Source of the DNA: Kosakonia cowanii JCM 10956 = DSM 18146
Lineage (GTDB): Bacteria; Pseudomonadota; Gammaproteobacteria; Enterobacterales; Enterobacteriaceae
Assembly: GCF_001975225.1 (NCBI RefSeq)
Contig: NZ_CP019445.1
Coordinates: 2,666,001 to 2,730,000 of the forward strand
Length of the DNA stretch: 64,000 nucleotides
Direction: 5' to 3'
The notes beneath the pieces were generated by a model that was not told the DNA's origin, made no database searches, and saw only the letters and a program-made list of their open reading frames with translations. Position 1 is the first letter of the stretch. The number at the start of each line of letters is the position of its first letter. Of the stretch, positions 1-8,742 are shown one piece after another. The position numbers were made by a program, and so were the translations under genes.

Positions 1-961
1 ACAGGGTTAAATCGTTGCTGTAGCCCTGCGGATGATCGCCGGTAATCAGGCTTAGCAGCGTCGATTTCCCCGCGCCGTTCGGGCCGGTAATCTGCCAGTG
101 CTCGCCCGGATTCACCTGCCAGCTGAGGTGATTAATGATTGGGCGGTCATCATAGGAGACCACGCCGTCGTTAAGCACAATCAGCGCTGCGCTGGGATCG
201 AGCGTGGCACGAGCGGGCGCAGCATCCGGCTCCGGCAGCGCCATGCCGCTCAACTGTTCACTGTGCGCCAACTGGGCAATCAGCGCCTGCTGAAGCAGGG
301 CCTCTTTCTCACCGGTTTCCGTCAGGGCGCAATCCACCAGCACGCCCGCATGCTGAACAAAGGCCGGGATCTCATCGAACCGGTTGAGCACCAGCACCAG
401 CGTGTAGCCATCGGCATTCAGACGGGCAAGCAACAGGGCGAGCTGTTGACGGGAGTCCACATCCAGCCCGTCAAAGGGTTCATCAAGAATAAGCAACTCC
501 GGCTGCGCCATCAGCGCCTGGCAGAGCAGGGTTTTGCGGGTCTCGCCTGTGGAGAGGTATTTAAAGCGACGTTCAAGCAGATGGGTAATGCCAAACTGCG
601 CCGCCAGCGCAGCGCAGCGCGACGGGTCTTTAACCTCATCCTGAATAATATCGGCGGTGGTGCGACCGGTATCCTCTTCGCCCGGCGAGAGCATATCGGT
701 GTTATTACGCTGCCACTCTTCGCTAACCAGCTTTTGCAGCTGTTCAAAGGAGAGGCGGGTAAGGCGGGTGAAGTGGCACTGGCGCTCGCCGTTAAGCAGC
801 GTCAGTTCACCCGCCAGCGCGCGAGCCAGCGCCGATTTGCCGCTGCCATTGGCACCGACAAAGGCCCAGCTCTCTCCGGCCTGCAGGCGGAGATCTTCAA
901 GATGCAGCGTGCGGGTATCGCTAAGACGAAACGTACCTTGCGAAATTTGCAATGACGACAT
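1..961 (-). CDS. modF: ModF, tandem ABC ATPase of the molybdate locus (3' end outside window)
   Basis: Open reading frame running off the left edge; about 320 codons are visible and the family has about 490. The start ATG (959-961) gives MSSLQISQGTFRLSD, as in E. coli ModF. The first nucleotide-binding domain shows Walker A GANGSGKS at residues 36-43, a signature region YLSTGETRK and Walker B LLILDEPFDGLD; the second domain begins near residue 260 with Walker [10 protein letters not shown] close to the window edge. It lies 67 bp downstream of modE on the same strand, as in the E. coli modEF operon. ModF is an ATPase of unclear role, traditionally linked to molybdenum metabolism; no membrane segment is visible, so it is probably cytoplasmic. 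Identification is firm; function is only partly known in the family. Confidence 0.93.
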   Translation of the reverse strand, partial: MSSLQISQGTFRLSDTRTLHLEDLRLQAGESWAFVGANGSGKSALARALAGELTLLNGERQCHFTRLTRLSFEQLQKLVSEEWQRNNTDMLSPGEEDTGRTTADIIQDEVKDPSRCAALAAQFGITHLLERRFKYLSTGETRKTLLCQALMAQPELLILDEPFDGLDVDSRQQLALLLARLNADGYTLVLVLNRFDEIPAFVQHAGVLVDCALTETGEKEALLQQALIAQLAHSEQLSGMALPEPDAAPARATLDPSAALIVLNDGVVSYDDRPIINHLSWQVNPGEHWQITGPNGAGKSTLLSLITGDHPQGYSNDLTL

Positions 962-964
962 GAT

Positions 965-1001
965 GTATCCCAGGTTTTGCAGCACAGAAACTCAGGGATA
1001 C
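965..1001 (-). other. Inverted repeat in the modE-modF gap
   Basis: GTATCCC (965-971) and GGGATAC (995-1001) form a perfect 7-bp dyad with a 23-nt loop just upstream of the modF start. No T-run follows, so it is not an ordinary terminator; it could act as an mRNA processing or stability element. Confidence 0.35.
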
Positions 1002-1028
1002 GTGCAATGGCCTGGCTTGTCAATGCCC

Positions 1029-1817
1029 TCAGCACAACGTGGCGAGAATCACCCGATCGGCATTAAAATATGCCGTCACCTGCTGCTGTTCCTGCATATC
1101 CTCCACCTGCGCATTTGGCACTGTGGCGCAAAGCATCTGACCATCCGGCAGGGCGATCAGCACTTCACTCTGCACCTCGCCCTGCTCAATATGGGCAATC
1201 GCGCCGGTTATCTGGTTATCCGCCTGCGCCGCCAGCCGCGCATCGCAGGTCAGGCTGACCCACGGCGCTTTTAGCAGCACCAGCACCTCTTTGCCCGCCT
1301 CCAGCCCTAAGCGTTCAGCGCTTTGCGCCGTGACCGCCGCGTTAAGCCGGGTTTGCCCATCCGCCAGCAACACCTCGACATGCTGCTGCACCTGCTGGTA
1401 GTCGCGGGCGACGATGGTGCCAAACCACTGGTTGCGGGCGCTGGTTTGCAGGGAGAAGCGCGAGATGGCCGCCAGCAGGCTGTCGAGCGGCAGGGCGTCA
1501 TTATCGCTCAGCACATCAAAGGCTTTTTGCTGGATCTGCCCCAGCAGATCGTAGAGCTGAATCAGACGCTGCCCGTAGCGGGTGACTACCGCGCCGCCGC
1601 CGCCTTTACCGCCGGTGGCGCGCTCAACCAGCGTCTGCTCGCTGAGCTGGTTCATCTCATTGATGGCGTCCCACGCGCTTTTGTAGCTGATCCCGGCGTT
1701 CTTCGCGCCCTGGCTGATGGAGCCGGTTTGCTCAATCTGTTTGAGCAGGGCGATGCGCCGCGGGTCGGCGAAGAGGCGCTGCTGGAGTTTAAGAGTAAGG
1801 AGAATTTCAGCCTGCAT
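1029..1817 (-). CDS. modE: ModE, molybdate-responsive transcription regulator
   Basis: 262 aa, the E. coli length. The start is MQAEILLTLK at 1817; an ATG at 1835 adds six residues with no family support. The N-terminal winged helix-turn-helix (about residues 1-115) contains SISQGAKNAGISYKSAW. The C-terminal half carries two molybdate-binding MOP/TOBE modules, with the SARNQWFG motif beginning the first. ModE bound to molybdate represses modABC and activates moaA and molybdoenzyme genes. Candidate ModE operators are visible in this window ahead of modA (2248-2275) and moaA (22640-22667). modE is divergent from acrZ and is followed by modF. Confidence 0.96.
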   Translation of the reverse strand: MQAEILLTLKLQQRLFADPRRIALLKQIEQTGSISQGAKNAGISYKSAWDAINEMNQLSEQTLVERATGGKGGGGAVVTRYGQRLIQLYDLLGQIQQKAFDVLSDNDALPLDSLLAAISRFSLQTSARNQWFGTIVARDYQQVQQHVEVLLADGQTRLNAAVTAQSAERLGLEAGKEVLVLLKAPWVSLTCDARLAAQADNQITGAIAHIEQGEVQSEVLIALPDGQMLCATVPNAQVEDMQEQQQVTAYFNADRVILATLC

Positions 1818-1881
1818 GACGCACTTCCCTCGCAAAAGGGCTATTGTGAAGGAAAAGCGCCGACGCGCCTAGTGCCGGGCA

Positions 1882-1925
1882 ATCGCACAAAAGGCGAGTG
1901 TTTTACATAATGTTCAGGCTAGAAT
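1882..1925 (+). promoter_or_regulatory. acrZ promoter with possible Mar/Sox/Rob box
   Basis: ATCGCAC (1882-1888) matches the conserved left part of the marbox consensus, while the right part is degenerate. A -10-like TAGAAT lies at 1920-1925. E. coli acrZ is known to be co-regulated with acrAB by MarA, SoxS and Rob; the box here is inferred from pattern only. Confidence 0.35.
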
Positions 1926-1953
1926 GCCGCATTCTCACTTTCTGGAGACGACC

Positions 1954-2115
1954 ATGTTAGAGCTGTTGAAAAGCCTGGTTTTTGCCGTGATTATGGTGCC
2001 GGTGGTTATGGCGATTATCCTCGGCCTGATTTATGGCCTGGGTGAAGTGTTCAACGTCTTTTCCGCCGTTGGACACCGCGAAAAGCGCCGCAATACCACT
2101 ACCCCGTCGCGCTAA
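1954..2115 (+). CDS. acrZ: AcrZ, small membrane partner of the AcrAB-TolC pump
   Basis: 53 aa. The start ATG at 1954 gives [19 protein letters not shown], almost identical to E. coli AcrZ (49 aa); an upstream in-frame ATG at 1924 lacks support. One transmembrane helix covers about residues 7-30, with the conserved GLGEVFN after it. AcrZ binds AcrB in the inner membrane and widens or changes drug export specificity. The C-terminal tail (after VGHRE) is basic and differs from E. coli. It is monocistronic, divergent from modE, and followed by a terminator at 2127-2150. Confidence 0.95.
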   Translation: MLELLKSLVFAVIMVPVVMAIILGLIYGLGEVFNVFSAVGHREKRRNTTTPSR

Positions 2116-2126
2116 TCCCTTCCCAC

Positions 2127-2150
2127 ACGCCCACTTTGTGGGCGTTTCGT
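2127..2150 (+). terminator. acrZ terminator
   Basis: ACGCCCAC-TTT-GTGGGCGT is a perfect 8-bp stem (2127-2134 / 2138-2145) followed by a short interrupted T tract, 11 bp past the acrZ stop. Confidence 0.7.
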
Positions 2151-2247
2151 TCTCTGCCATTCAAGATCTTTTCCCTTTCTGCCGATATAGTTAGGTAGGT
2201 TTTAATTATTGATGGGTATTTCCGGCCCGCTGCCATTCTCTGATACT

Positions 2248-2275
2248 ATCGTTATGTTTTTTTTTATATAACGAA
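2248..2275. promoter_or_regulatory. ModE operator of modABC
   Basis: The left arm ATCGTTATGTT (2248-2258) and right arm TATATAACGAA (2265-2275) are separated by six T. This is the spacing and sequence of the ModE palindrome (left arm consensus ATCGCTATATA). It lies 18 bp before modA, where ModE-molybdate represses in E. coli. Confidence 0.85.
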
Positions 2276-2292
2276 AATGAGAGGAGTAAAAA

Positions 2293-3069
2293 ATGGCACA
2301 CACAGGGCGACGTCTGCTGGTTGGCGCAGCATTAACACTTGTCGTAGCAGGGCAGGCCGTGGCGCAAGAGGGTAAAATTACCGTCTTTGCCGCCGCCTCG
2401 CTGACCAATGCGATGCAGGATATTGCCGCCGCGTATAAAAAAGAGAAGCAGGTTGAGGTGGTCTCCTCATTCGCCTCCTCTTCCACGCTTGCCCGCCAGA
2501 TTGAAGCGGGTGCGCCGGCGGATCTCTTTATCTCGGCCGACCAGAAGTGGATGGATTACGCGATCGAGAAAAAAGCGGTGGATAGCGCGAGCCGTGAAAC
2601 CCTGCTCGGCAATAGCCTGGTGGTGGTTGCGCCGAAGAGCAGCGCGCAGGGCGAGATTAAGATTGATGCGAAAACCGACTGGAACAGCCTGCTGAAAGGC
2701 GGCCGTCTGGCGGTGGGCGATCCGGATCATGTTCCGGCCGGTATCTACGCCAAAGAGGCGTTGCAAAAACTGGGCGCCTGGGAAACCCTCTCGCCGAAAC
2801 TGGCACCTGCGGAGGATGTTCGCGGCGCGCTGGCGCTGGTGGAGCGCAGCGAAGCGCCATTAGGCATTGTCTACGGCTCTGACGCGGTGGCCAGCAAAGG
2901 GGTGAAAGTGGTGGGCACCTTCCCGGAAGCGTCGCACAAAAAAGTGGAATACCCGCTGGCGATTATCGATGGCCATAAAAACGCAACGGTGAGCGCGTTT
3001 TATGACTATCTGAAAGGCCCGCAGGCTTCTGAAATCTTTAAACGTTACGGATTTACAACGCACGAATGA
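2293..3069 (+). CDS. modA: ModA, periplasmic molybdate-binding protein
   Basis: 258 aa. A Sec signal peptide (RR at 6-7, hydrophobic core 8-20) ends near AVA at 22-24. The mature protein starts KITVFAAASLTNAMQDI, the hallmark of the ModA family, followed by SSFASSSTLARQI and a C-terminal KRYGFT. ModA captures molybdate (and tungstate) in the periplasm and delivers it to ModB. The start follows a GAGAGGAG ribosome site. It is the first gene of modABC, with modB overlapping its stop by 4 bp, and sits directly downstream of the ModE operator. Confidence 0.96.
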   Translation: MAHTGRRLLVGAALTLVVAGQAVAQEGKITVFAAASLTNAMQDIAAAYKKEKQVEVVSSFASSSTLARQIEAGAPADLFISADQKWMDYAIEKKAVDSASRETLLGNSLVVVAPKSSAQGEIKIDAKTDWNSLLKGGRLAVGDPDHVPAGIYAKEALQKLGAWETLSPKLAPAEDVRGALALVERSEAPLGIVYGSDAVASKGVKVVGTFPEASHKKVEYPLAIIDGHKNATVSAFYDYLKGPQASEIFKRYGFTTHE

Positions 3070-3755
3070 TATTGACCGATCCTGAATGGCAGGCTGTTCT
3101 GCTGAGCCTTAAAGTCTCTTCCCTGGCGGTACTACTCAGTTTGCCCTTTGGGATCTTCTTTGCCTGGCTGCTGGTGCGCCGCACTTTCCCGGGCAAAGCG
3201 CTGCTCGACAGCGTGCTGCATCTGCCGCTGGTGCTGCCGCCGGTGGTGGTCGGTTACCTGCTGCTGATTGCCATGGGCCGCCGTGGCGTCGTCGGTCAGT
3301 GGCTCTATGACTGGTTTGGCATCACTTTCGCCTTCAGTTGGCGCGGTGCGGTATTAGCCGCCGCGGTAATGTCATTCCCGCTGATGGTGCGCGCCATTCG
3401 CCTCGCGCTGGAGAGTGTCGATACCAAACTGGAACAGGCCGCCCGCACACTGGGGGCCGGTCGCTGGCGCGTTTTTTTCACCATTACCTTACCGCTCACC
3501 CTGCCGGGAATTATTGTCGGCACGGTGCTGGCCTTTGCCCGCTCCCTCGGCGAGTTTGGTGCCACCATTACCTTCGTCTCCAATATTCCGGGCGAAACCC
3601 GCACTATTCCCTCTGCCATGTACACCTTAATTCAGACGCCGGGGGGCGAGAGCGCCGCCGCGCGCCTGTGCATTATTTCGATTATTCTGGCGCTGATCTC
3701 ACTGCTGATTTCAGAGTGGCTGGCGCGCGTGAGCCGCGAACGGACGGGGAGATAA
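3066..3755 (+). CDS. modB: ModB, molybdate ABC transporter permease
   Basis: 229 aa, the usual length. Five or so membrane helices are visible; the cytoplasmic EAA loop is EQAARTLGAGRWRVFF around residues 125-140, which docks on ModC. RSLGEFGATITFVSN is a conserved ModB/CysT-type motif. The start overlaps the modA stop (ATGA), implying translational coupling. Acts in the inner membrane as the channel for molybdate. Confidence 0.96.
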   Translation: MILTDPEWQAVLLSLKVSSLAVLLSLPFGIFFAWLLVRRTFPGKALLDSVLHLPLVLPPVVVGYLLLIAMGRRGVVGQWLYDWFGITFAFSWRGAVLAAAVMSFPLMVRAIRLALESVDTKLEQAARTLGAGRWRVFFTITLPLTLPGIIVGTVLAFARSLGEFGATITFVSNIPGETRTIPSAMYTLIQTPGGESAAARLCIISIILALISLLISEWLARVSRERTGR

Positions 3756-3758
3756 CCG

Positions 3759-4817
3759 ATGCTGGAGCTTAATTTCACCCAGACGCTGGGCAGCCATCGG
3801 TTACATATCGCCGAAACGCTGCCTGCCAGCGGCATCACCGCGATTTTTGGCGTCTCGGGCGCGGGCAAAACCTCACTGATTAACGCCATCGGCGGCCTGA
3901 CGCAGCCGCAAGAGGGGCGCATCGTGCTTAACGACCGCGTGCTGTTCGATACCGAACGCAAAGTGTGTCTGCCGCCCGAAAAGCGCCGCGTCGGCTATGT
4001 TTTTCAGGATGCGCGCCTCTTTCCGCACTATAGCGTGCGCGGCAACCTGCGCTACGGTATGGCGAAATCGATGGCTGCTCAGTTTGACAAACTGGTGACA
4101 CTGCTCGGCATCGAGCCGCTGCTCGACCGGCTGCCCGGCGGTCTCTCCGGCGGGGAAAAGCAGCGGGTGGCAATTGGCCGCGCGTTATTGACTGCGCCGG
4201 AGCTGATGCTGCTGGATGAACCGCTGGCGTCGCTGGATATTCCGCGCAAGCGCGAACTGCTGCCCTACCTGCAACGGCTGGCGCAGGAGATCAATATCCC
4301 AATGCTCTACGTCAGCCACTCGCTGGATGAGATCCTGCATCTGGCAGATAAAGTGATGGTGCTGGAAGCGGGCGAAGTGAAAGCCTTTGGCAGCCTCGAA
4401 GATGTGTGGGGCAGCAGCGTAATGAACCCGTGGCTGCCGCCGGAGCAGCAGAGCAGCGTGCTGAGAGTGCTGGTGCTGGAACACCATCCGCACTATGCGA
4501 TGACCGCGCTGGCGCTGGGCGATCAGCATATCTGGGTCAATAAGATCGACCGGCCGCTGAAAAGCGCGCTGCGTATCCGCATTCAGGCCACCGATGTGTC
4601 ACTGGTGCTCCAGCCGCCGATGAACACCAGCATCCGCAATATTCTGCGCGCCAAAATCGTGCAGTGTTTCGATGTTGACGGGCAGGTTGAAGTGCAGCTG
4701 GATGTCGGTGGCAGAACCCTGTGGGCGCGCATCAGCCCCTGGGCGCGGGATGAACTCAGTATCAAACCCGGCCAGTGGCTCTATGCGCAAATCAAAAGCG
4801 TATCGATTACCGCCTGA
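3759..4817 (+). CDS. modC: ModC, molybdate ABC transporter ATPase
   Basis: 352 aa. Walker A GVSGAGKT at residues 31-38, signature LSGGEKQRV near residue 128, Walker [13 protein letters not shown], then the H-loop YVSHSLDE. The C-terminal ~65 residues form the molybdate-binding TOBE domain that gives feedback control of uptake in the family. It starts 3 bp after modB. Its stop codon directly abuts the stop of the convergent ybhA with no room for a dedicated terminator. Confidence 0.96.
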   Translation: MLELNFTQTLGSHRLHIAETLPASGITAIFGVSGAGKTSLINAIGGLTQPQEGRIVLNDRVLFDTERKVCLPPEKRRVGYVFQDARLFPHYSVRGNLRYGMAKSMAAQFDKLVTLLGIEPLLDRLPGGLSGGEKQRVAIGRALLTAPELMLLDEPLASLDIPRKRELLPYLQRLAQEINIPMLYVSHSLDEILHLADKVMVLEAGEVKAFGSLEDVWGSSVMNPWLPPEQQSSVLRVLVLEHHPHYAMTALALGDQHIWVNKIDRPLKSALRIRIQATDVSLVLQPPMNTSIRNILRAKIVQCFDVDGQVEVQLDVGGRTLWARISPWARDELSIKPGQWLYAQIKSVSITA

Positions 4818-5636
4818 TTAGAGCAGCTCTTTATCAATAAATTGGGCGATGCTATCGACGGTGTTATCGCCAATCACCACATTGGCATGGGCTTTCACCA
4901 CGTCGTCGGCGTTGCCCATCGCCACACCGGTGCCTGCGGCCTGTAGCATGCTGATATCGTTATAGTTATCGCCAAAGGCCACGACATCCTGCATCGATAA
5001 GCCCTGCGCGGCGACCCATTCGGCCAGCCGTTTGCCTTTGCTGTTACCGGCGCGGGCGATATCCACCTGATCGTGCCATGACCATTCGCACTCCAGCCCT
5101 AGCGTCTGCTCAACATGGTGAGCAAAGTTCTTCAGCTTGCCGGTATCTTCATCGGTGAGGGCGAATTTCCAGATAGCCTCCACCTCTGCGGCCGCGGCGC
5201 GCAGGGAGTCCACCTGCTGAAACACCGGGCGCTGCTCGGGCGGCAGCGCTTCGGCCCACGCCGTGGTGCGCAGCACATGGCCGGTCGGCTTTTCATACAG
5301 CATGGCGTTATCGACATACATCAGGCCATGCACCTGGTACTCCTCCAGCAGGGCGATCAGTTGTTGCGCCTGGTTGACCGGCAGCGGATCGGCGGCGAGC
5401 ACCTTTTTTGCATGATAATCATACAAATAGGTACCATTACAACAAATTGCAGGTGTATCCAGCGCCAGTGCCTGATAAAAAGGGTGGATAGCGACATGGT
5501 GCCGACCGGTCACGATAATGGGCAGATGCCCGGCGGCTTTTGCGCGTGCCAACGCTTCAAGGGAAGAGGGCAGAAGCGTCTTCTTCGGGGTTAAAAGCGT
5601 ACCGTCTAAATCGAGTGCTATTACGCGCGAGGTCAT
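4818..5636 (-). CDS. ybhA: YbhA, HAD-family (Cof type) sugar/PLP phosphatase
   Basis: 272 aa. The HAD nucleophile motif DLDGT is at residues 9-13, motif II lies around VTGR, and the C-terminal metal motif is GDNYND in [14 protein letters not shown]. The large C2B-type cap domain between motifs is typical of Cof-like phosphatases. The E. coli protein hydrolyses pyridoxal 5'-phosphate and sugar phosphates such as fructose-1,6-bisphosphate. Cytoplasmic; convergent with modC and divergent from pgl. Confidence 0.93.
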   Translation of the reverse strand: MTSRVIALDLDGTLLTPKKTLLPSSLEALARAKAAGHLPIIVTGRHHVAIHPFYQALALDTPAICCNGTYLYDYHAKKVLAADPLPVNQAQQLIALLEEYQVHGLMYVDNAMLYEKPTGHVLRTTAWAEALPPEQRPVFQQVDSLRAAAAEVEAIWKFALTDEDTGKLKNFAHHVEQTLGLECEWSWHDQVDIARAGNSKGKRLAEWVAAQGLSMQDVVAFGDNYNDISMLQAAGTGVAMGNADDVVKAHANVVIGDNTVDSIAQFIDKELL

Positions 5637-5791
5637 ATCGTTTCCCGTGGTTGAAGGTGAAAATTCGTGTCCGGGGATGGTACACCCCGTCGTCGCATGC
5701 GCAAAATCTGAGGGCGAAATTCAGCATCACGCCGCAAAAACGGCTATCCTGGTTACTTAACGCAGAGAAGAATTTGAGGAAAGGAGTGTTC

Positions 5792-6787
5792 ATGAAACAG
5801 ACCGTTTATACCGCCAGCCCCGAAAGTCAGCAGATCCACGTCTGGCGTTTGAATTCCGAAGGCAGCCTGACGCTGGTGCAGGTTGTCGATGTGCCAGGCC
5901 AGGTGCAGCCGATGGTTGTCAGCCCGGATAAACGTTACCTCTACGTTGGCGTTCGCCCTGAATTTCGCGTTCTCGCGTACCGTATCTCCCCTGAGGATGG
6001 CGCCCTGAGCTACGCCGCAGAAGCACCGCTCTCCGGCAGCCCGACCCATATCTCCACCGATCACAGCGGTCGTTTCCTGTTTAGCGCCTCCTATAATGCG
6101 GGCAGCGTCAGCGTGGTGCGCCTGAATGATGGCATTCCGGGCGAGACCGTACACCTTGAAGAGGGGCTGGAAGGGTGCCACTCGGCCAATATTTCCCCGG
6201 ACAACCGCACGCTGTTTGTCCCTGCTCTGAAGCAGGATCGCATCTGTCTCTTTACCCTCGGTGAAACGGGCGCGCTGACCGCGCAGGAGCCGTCGGAAGT
6301 GACCACCGTTGAGGGCGCCGGCCCGCGCCATATGGCCTTCCACCCGAATAAGCGTTTCGCCTACTGCGTTAACGAACTCAACAGCAGCGTCGATGTCTGG
6401 CAGCTTAGCGATCCGCACGGCAAGACCGAGTGTGTGCAGACCGTGGATATGATGCCGCCGGAGTTCAGTGATACCCGCTGGGCGGCGGATATCCATATCA
6501 CGCCGGATGGCCGTCATCTCTATGCCTGCGATCGTACCTCCAGCACCCTGACCATCTTCAGCGTGTCGGAAGATGGCAGCGTCATCGCCGTTGAAGGTTT
6601 CCAGCCGACCGAAACCCAGCCGCGCGGCTTCAATATCGATAACAGCGGCAAATACCTGATTGCCGCCGGGCAGAAATCCCATCATATCGCGCTGTATGAG
6701 ATTAGCGGCGCGCAGGGTCTGCTGGCGGAAAAAGCGCGTTACGCCGTGGGCCAGGGCCCGATGTGGGTAGTGATTAACGCCATGTAA
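5792..6787 (+). CDS. pgl: 6-phosphogluconolactonase
   Basis: 331 aa from [18 protein letters not shown], exactly the E. coli length; a longer upstream frame (from 5540) has no family support and overlaps ybhA. A GAGGAAAGGAG ribosome site lies before the ATG. The protein is a seven-bladed beta-propeller, with repeated LSPD/ISPDNR-like blades. It hydrolyses 6-phosphogluconolactone to 6-phosphogluconate, step two of the oxidative pentose phosphate pathway. Key family segments [13 protein letters not shown] and [11 protein letters not shown] are intact. Followed by a bidirectional terminator. Confidence 0.96.
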   Translation: MKQTVYTASPESQQIHVWRLNSEGSLTLVQVVDVPGQVQPMVVSPDKRYLYVGVRPEFRVLAYRISPEDGALSYAAEAPLSGSPTHISTDHSGRFLFSASYNAGSVSVVRLNDGIPGETVHLEEGLEGCHSANISPDNRTLFVPALKQDRICLFTLGETGALTAQEPSEVTTVEGAGPRHMAFHPNKRFAYCVNELNSSVDVWQLSDPHGKTECVQTVDMMPPEFSDTRWAADIHITPDGRHLYACDRTSSTLTIFSVSEDGSVIAVEGFQPTETQPRGFNIDNSGKYLIAAGQKSHHIALYEISGAQGLLAEKARYAVGQGPMWVVINAM

Positions 6788-6813
6788 TAACCGGGATCCC
6801 ATTTCCGGGCATA

Positions 6814-6840
6814 AAAAAACCTCGCCGCGGCGAGGTTTTT
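6814..6840. terminator. Bidirectional terminator between pgl and ybhC
   Basis: AAAAACCTCGCC-GCG-GCGAGGTTTTT-type hairpin with A-run and T-run on both flanks, serving the convergent pgl and ybhC. Confidence 0.9.
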
Positions 6841-6856
6841 AGTTTTCAGATGCTAA

Positions 6857-8140
6857 TTACTTCTTCGGCTCGGCAACCACTTTGCTGCCGAGGCCGCGGT
6901 TGTTGAACTCCCAGAAGCGGTTGAACTTGGCATCGTTCAAATCGCGCTGGATGTTGCCTTTATCATCCGCAGTGCCGGTGTTGCCCGCATAGGCGCGGCC
7001 TGATACGGCGGCATCGCCCCACGGTTTCGCCACGTTAAAGCCTTCGTTAATCACGCTATCGCGGATCACCGCCTGGCCGTTGGTGCTGCTGTCGACATCC
7101 AGCGAGCGGCCCAACTGCGCGACACCGTTTCCGGCGGCGGTAAAGCGGCTGTTGACGGCGAGGAAACCGTAATAGAGGTTCGACAGGGTCGATGGTGCGA
7201 AGACATAGCCTGCCTGCTGCGTACGCGAGTTGACCACGCGGAAGTCGGTGTTATCAAACACCACCGCGCCGCGCCCGGAGACGATATCTACATCGCCTTC
7301 GAGGTAGCTGTTGGTCACCAGCGTGCGGGTCTGGCGATCGCTGCGCAGGGTGTTATCCACGCCGCTGTTGGTCACAAAGAAGGTGTTCTGGCGACCGAGG
7401 ATATTGACGTTGTTGATCTGCACTTTATCGCCATCGCTGCGCAGTGCCACCGCTTGGTGGTTGCCGGCATCGACGCTGTCGCCGAGCGTGTTCTGAATGG
7501 TCAGGTTCTGCAGTTGCAGCCCGTTGTTCTGCGACCAGACAACGGCGGAGCACATCACGCCAACGGTCGCCGCGCGGCTGCGCTGGCAGGCATCAAACAT
7601 ATACCATGCTGGTTTACCCGGCATATATTTGCCCGATGGGTTGACCAGACGACGCCAGCTGGTCGGATCCATTTCAGAATCGATCGCCTGACCGATCTTC
7701 ACATCCGCCGCTTTCTCACCGGTACCGTAAATGGTCACGCTGCCCGAAGCCGCAGGCACATAGACGGTGCCTTCATATTCACCCGGCATCACCGCAATGT
7801 ACTGGCGGTCGCTGGCGTGTTTATTGATAGCAGCGTCAACCGCAGCCTGAATGGTGGTGTGAGTCACACCCGCCGTACCGGCCGGCCCAACAACGAAATC
7901 TGCTTTTTCCGGCACGCGGATCGCGTAAGGTTTCCACGCGGCGCTGTTGGCGGCCAGCGGGGTGAAGTAGCGATCGGCGGTGAAGTTTTTCGCTTCAGCT
8001 TCGCTTAGGATCGGGCGCGAGGAGGTGCCCGGCGCAGTTTGTTCAGAAGGACGCTCAGAGGGCGGCGTCGAGCTACAGGCGGTCAGTGTCACGCCAAAAG
8101 CGAGCGCCAGCGCCAGACGGGAAACCGATGATGTGTTCAA
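6857..8140 (-). CDS. ybhC: YbhC, outer-membrane lipoprotein of the pectinesterase/acyl-CoA thioesterase family
   Basis: 427 aa from a TTG start at 8140 (MNTSSVSRLALALAFG), which has GGAG six bases upstream and matches the E. coli length; an ATG at 8161 would add seven residues in front of the signal peptide. The lipobox LTAC gives lipidated Cys22, then a Ser/Pro-rich linker. The rest is a right-handed beta-helix of the pectin methylesterase fold (QAAVDAAI, GDVDIVSGRG, LGRSLDVD). The usual plant-type LGRPW motif is LGRSLD here, as in E. coli YbhC, which has thioesterase rather than pectinesterase activity. Downstream lies the lambda-type attB. Confidence 0.9.
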   Translation of the reverse strand: MNTSSVSRLALALAFGVTLTACSSTPPSERPSEQTAPGTSSRPILSEAEAKNFTADRYFTPLAANSAAWKPYAIRVPEKADFVVGPAGTAGVTHTTIQAAVDAAINKHASDRQYIAVMPGEYEGTVYVPAASGSVTIYGTGEKAADVKIGQAIDSEMDPTSWRRLVNPSGKYMPGKPAWYMFDACQRSRAATVGVMCSAVVWSQNNGLQLQNLTIQNTLGDSVDAGNHQAVALRSDGDKVQINNVNILGRQNTFFVTNSGVDNTLRSDRQTRTLVTNSYLEGDVDIVSGRGAVVFDNTDFRVVNSRTQQAGYVFAPSTLSNLYYGFLAVNSRFTAAGNGVAQLGRSLDVDSSTNGQAVIRDSVINEGFNVAKPWGDAAVSGRAYAGNTGTADDKGNIQRDLNDAKFNRFWEFNNRGLGSKVVAEPKK

Positions 8141-8185
8141 GGGGTGCTCCAGACTATGCAAGTTAAAGGGGATAGCGTAATGCCT

Positions 8186-8200
8186 GCTTTTTTATACTAA
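8186..8200 (+). other. attB: Unoccupied lambda-type attB core
   Basis: GCTTTTTTATACTAA, the 15-bp core shared by lambda attB and attP, is exact and lies between ybhC and ybhB, the E. coli location. The right arm reads GTTGAGCG where E. coli attB has CTTGAGCG, so the B' integrase core site reads CAACTTAGT, the form found as C' in attP. No prophage is present. Confidence 0.9.
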
Positions 8201-8252
8201 GTTGAGCGAAACGGGAAGCCGATTTGTTAAATCGGCTGTAAATCCCTGGCTT

Positions 8253-8729
8253 TTAGCTGAAAAGGGCGGTGAGAGTGGCGCTGCCGAGGGTGTGAAAATG
8301 GACATTAAAGCCGACCATTGCCCCGCTAGCGTTCTCGTCGACATCCAGTTTCTCTACGTCCAGCGCGTGAACGGTGAAGATATAGCGGTGGGTTTCGCCC
8401 TTCGGCGGTGCCGCGCCACCATATCCGGCGCTGCCAAAGTCGGTGCGCGTCTGCACGCTCCCTTCCGGCAATGCGGCACTGCCGGATCCTGCACCCTGCG
8501 GTAGTACGCGAGTGTCTGCCGGCAGGTTCGCCACAATCCAGTGCCACCAGCCGGAGCCGGTGGGCGCGTCAGGATCATAGCAGGTGACGACAAAGCTTTT
8601 GGTGCCCGCAGGCACCTCATCCCATGTCAGATGGGGCGAAATATTATCGCCCTCATAGCCCATGCCGTTAAACACGTGACGCAGCGGCAGCTTCTCACCA
8701 TCACGAAAATTATGGCTGAGTAACTTCAT
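8253..8729 (-). CDS. ybhB: YbhB, PEBP/RKIP-family protein
   Basis: 158 aa. The phosphatidylethanolamine-binding-protein motif DPDAPTGSGWWHW near residue 50 and the GAAPPKGETHRYIFTVHAL segment are diagnostic. There is no signal peptide, so it is cytoplasmic as in E. coli, where its role is unknown. The start has a strong GGAGG (ggaggccac-ATG). It lies next to attB on one side and the DJ-1 gene on the other, same strand; the 13-bp gap to the DJ-1 gene suggests they may be cotranscribed. Confidence 0.93.
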   Translation of the reverse strand: MKLLSHNFRDGEKLPLRHVFNGMGYEGDNISPHLTWDEVPAGTKSFVVTCYDPDAPTGSGWWHWIVANLPADTRVLPQGAGSGSAALPEGSVQTRTDFGSAGYGGAAPPKGETHRYIFTVHALDVEKLDVDENASGAMVGFNVHFHTLGSATLTALFS

Positions 8730-8742
8730 GTGGCCTCCTTGC

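Noticed and set aside
98..955. 285-codon plus-strand frame at the window start
   Set aside because: Lies opposite modF, whose motifs are intact and continuous.
8162..8252. Prophage or integrase remnant at attB
   Set aside because: Only the attachment core and arms are present; no phage gene fragments were seen between ybhC and ybhB.
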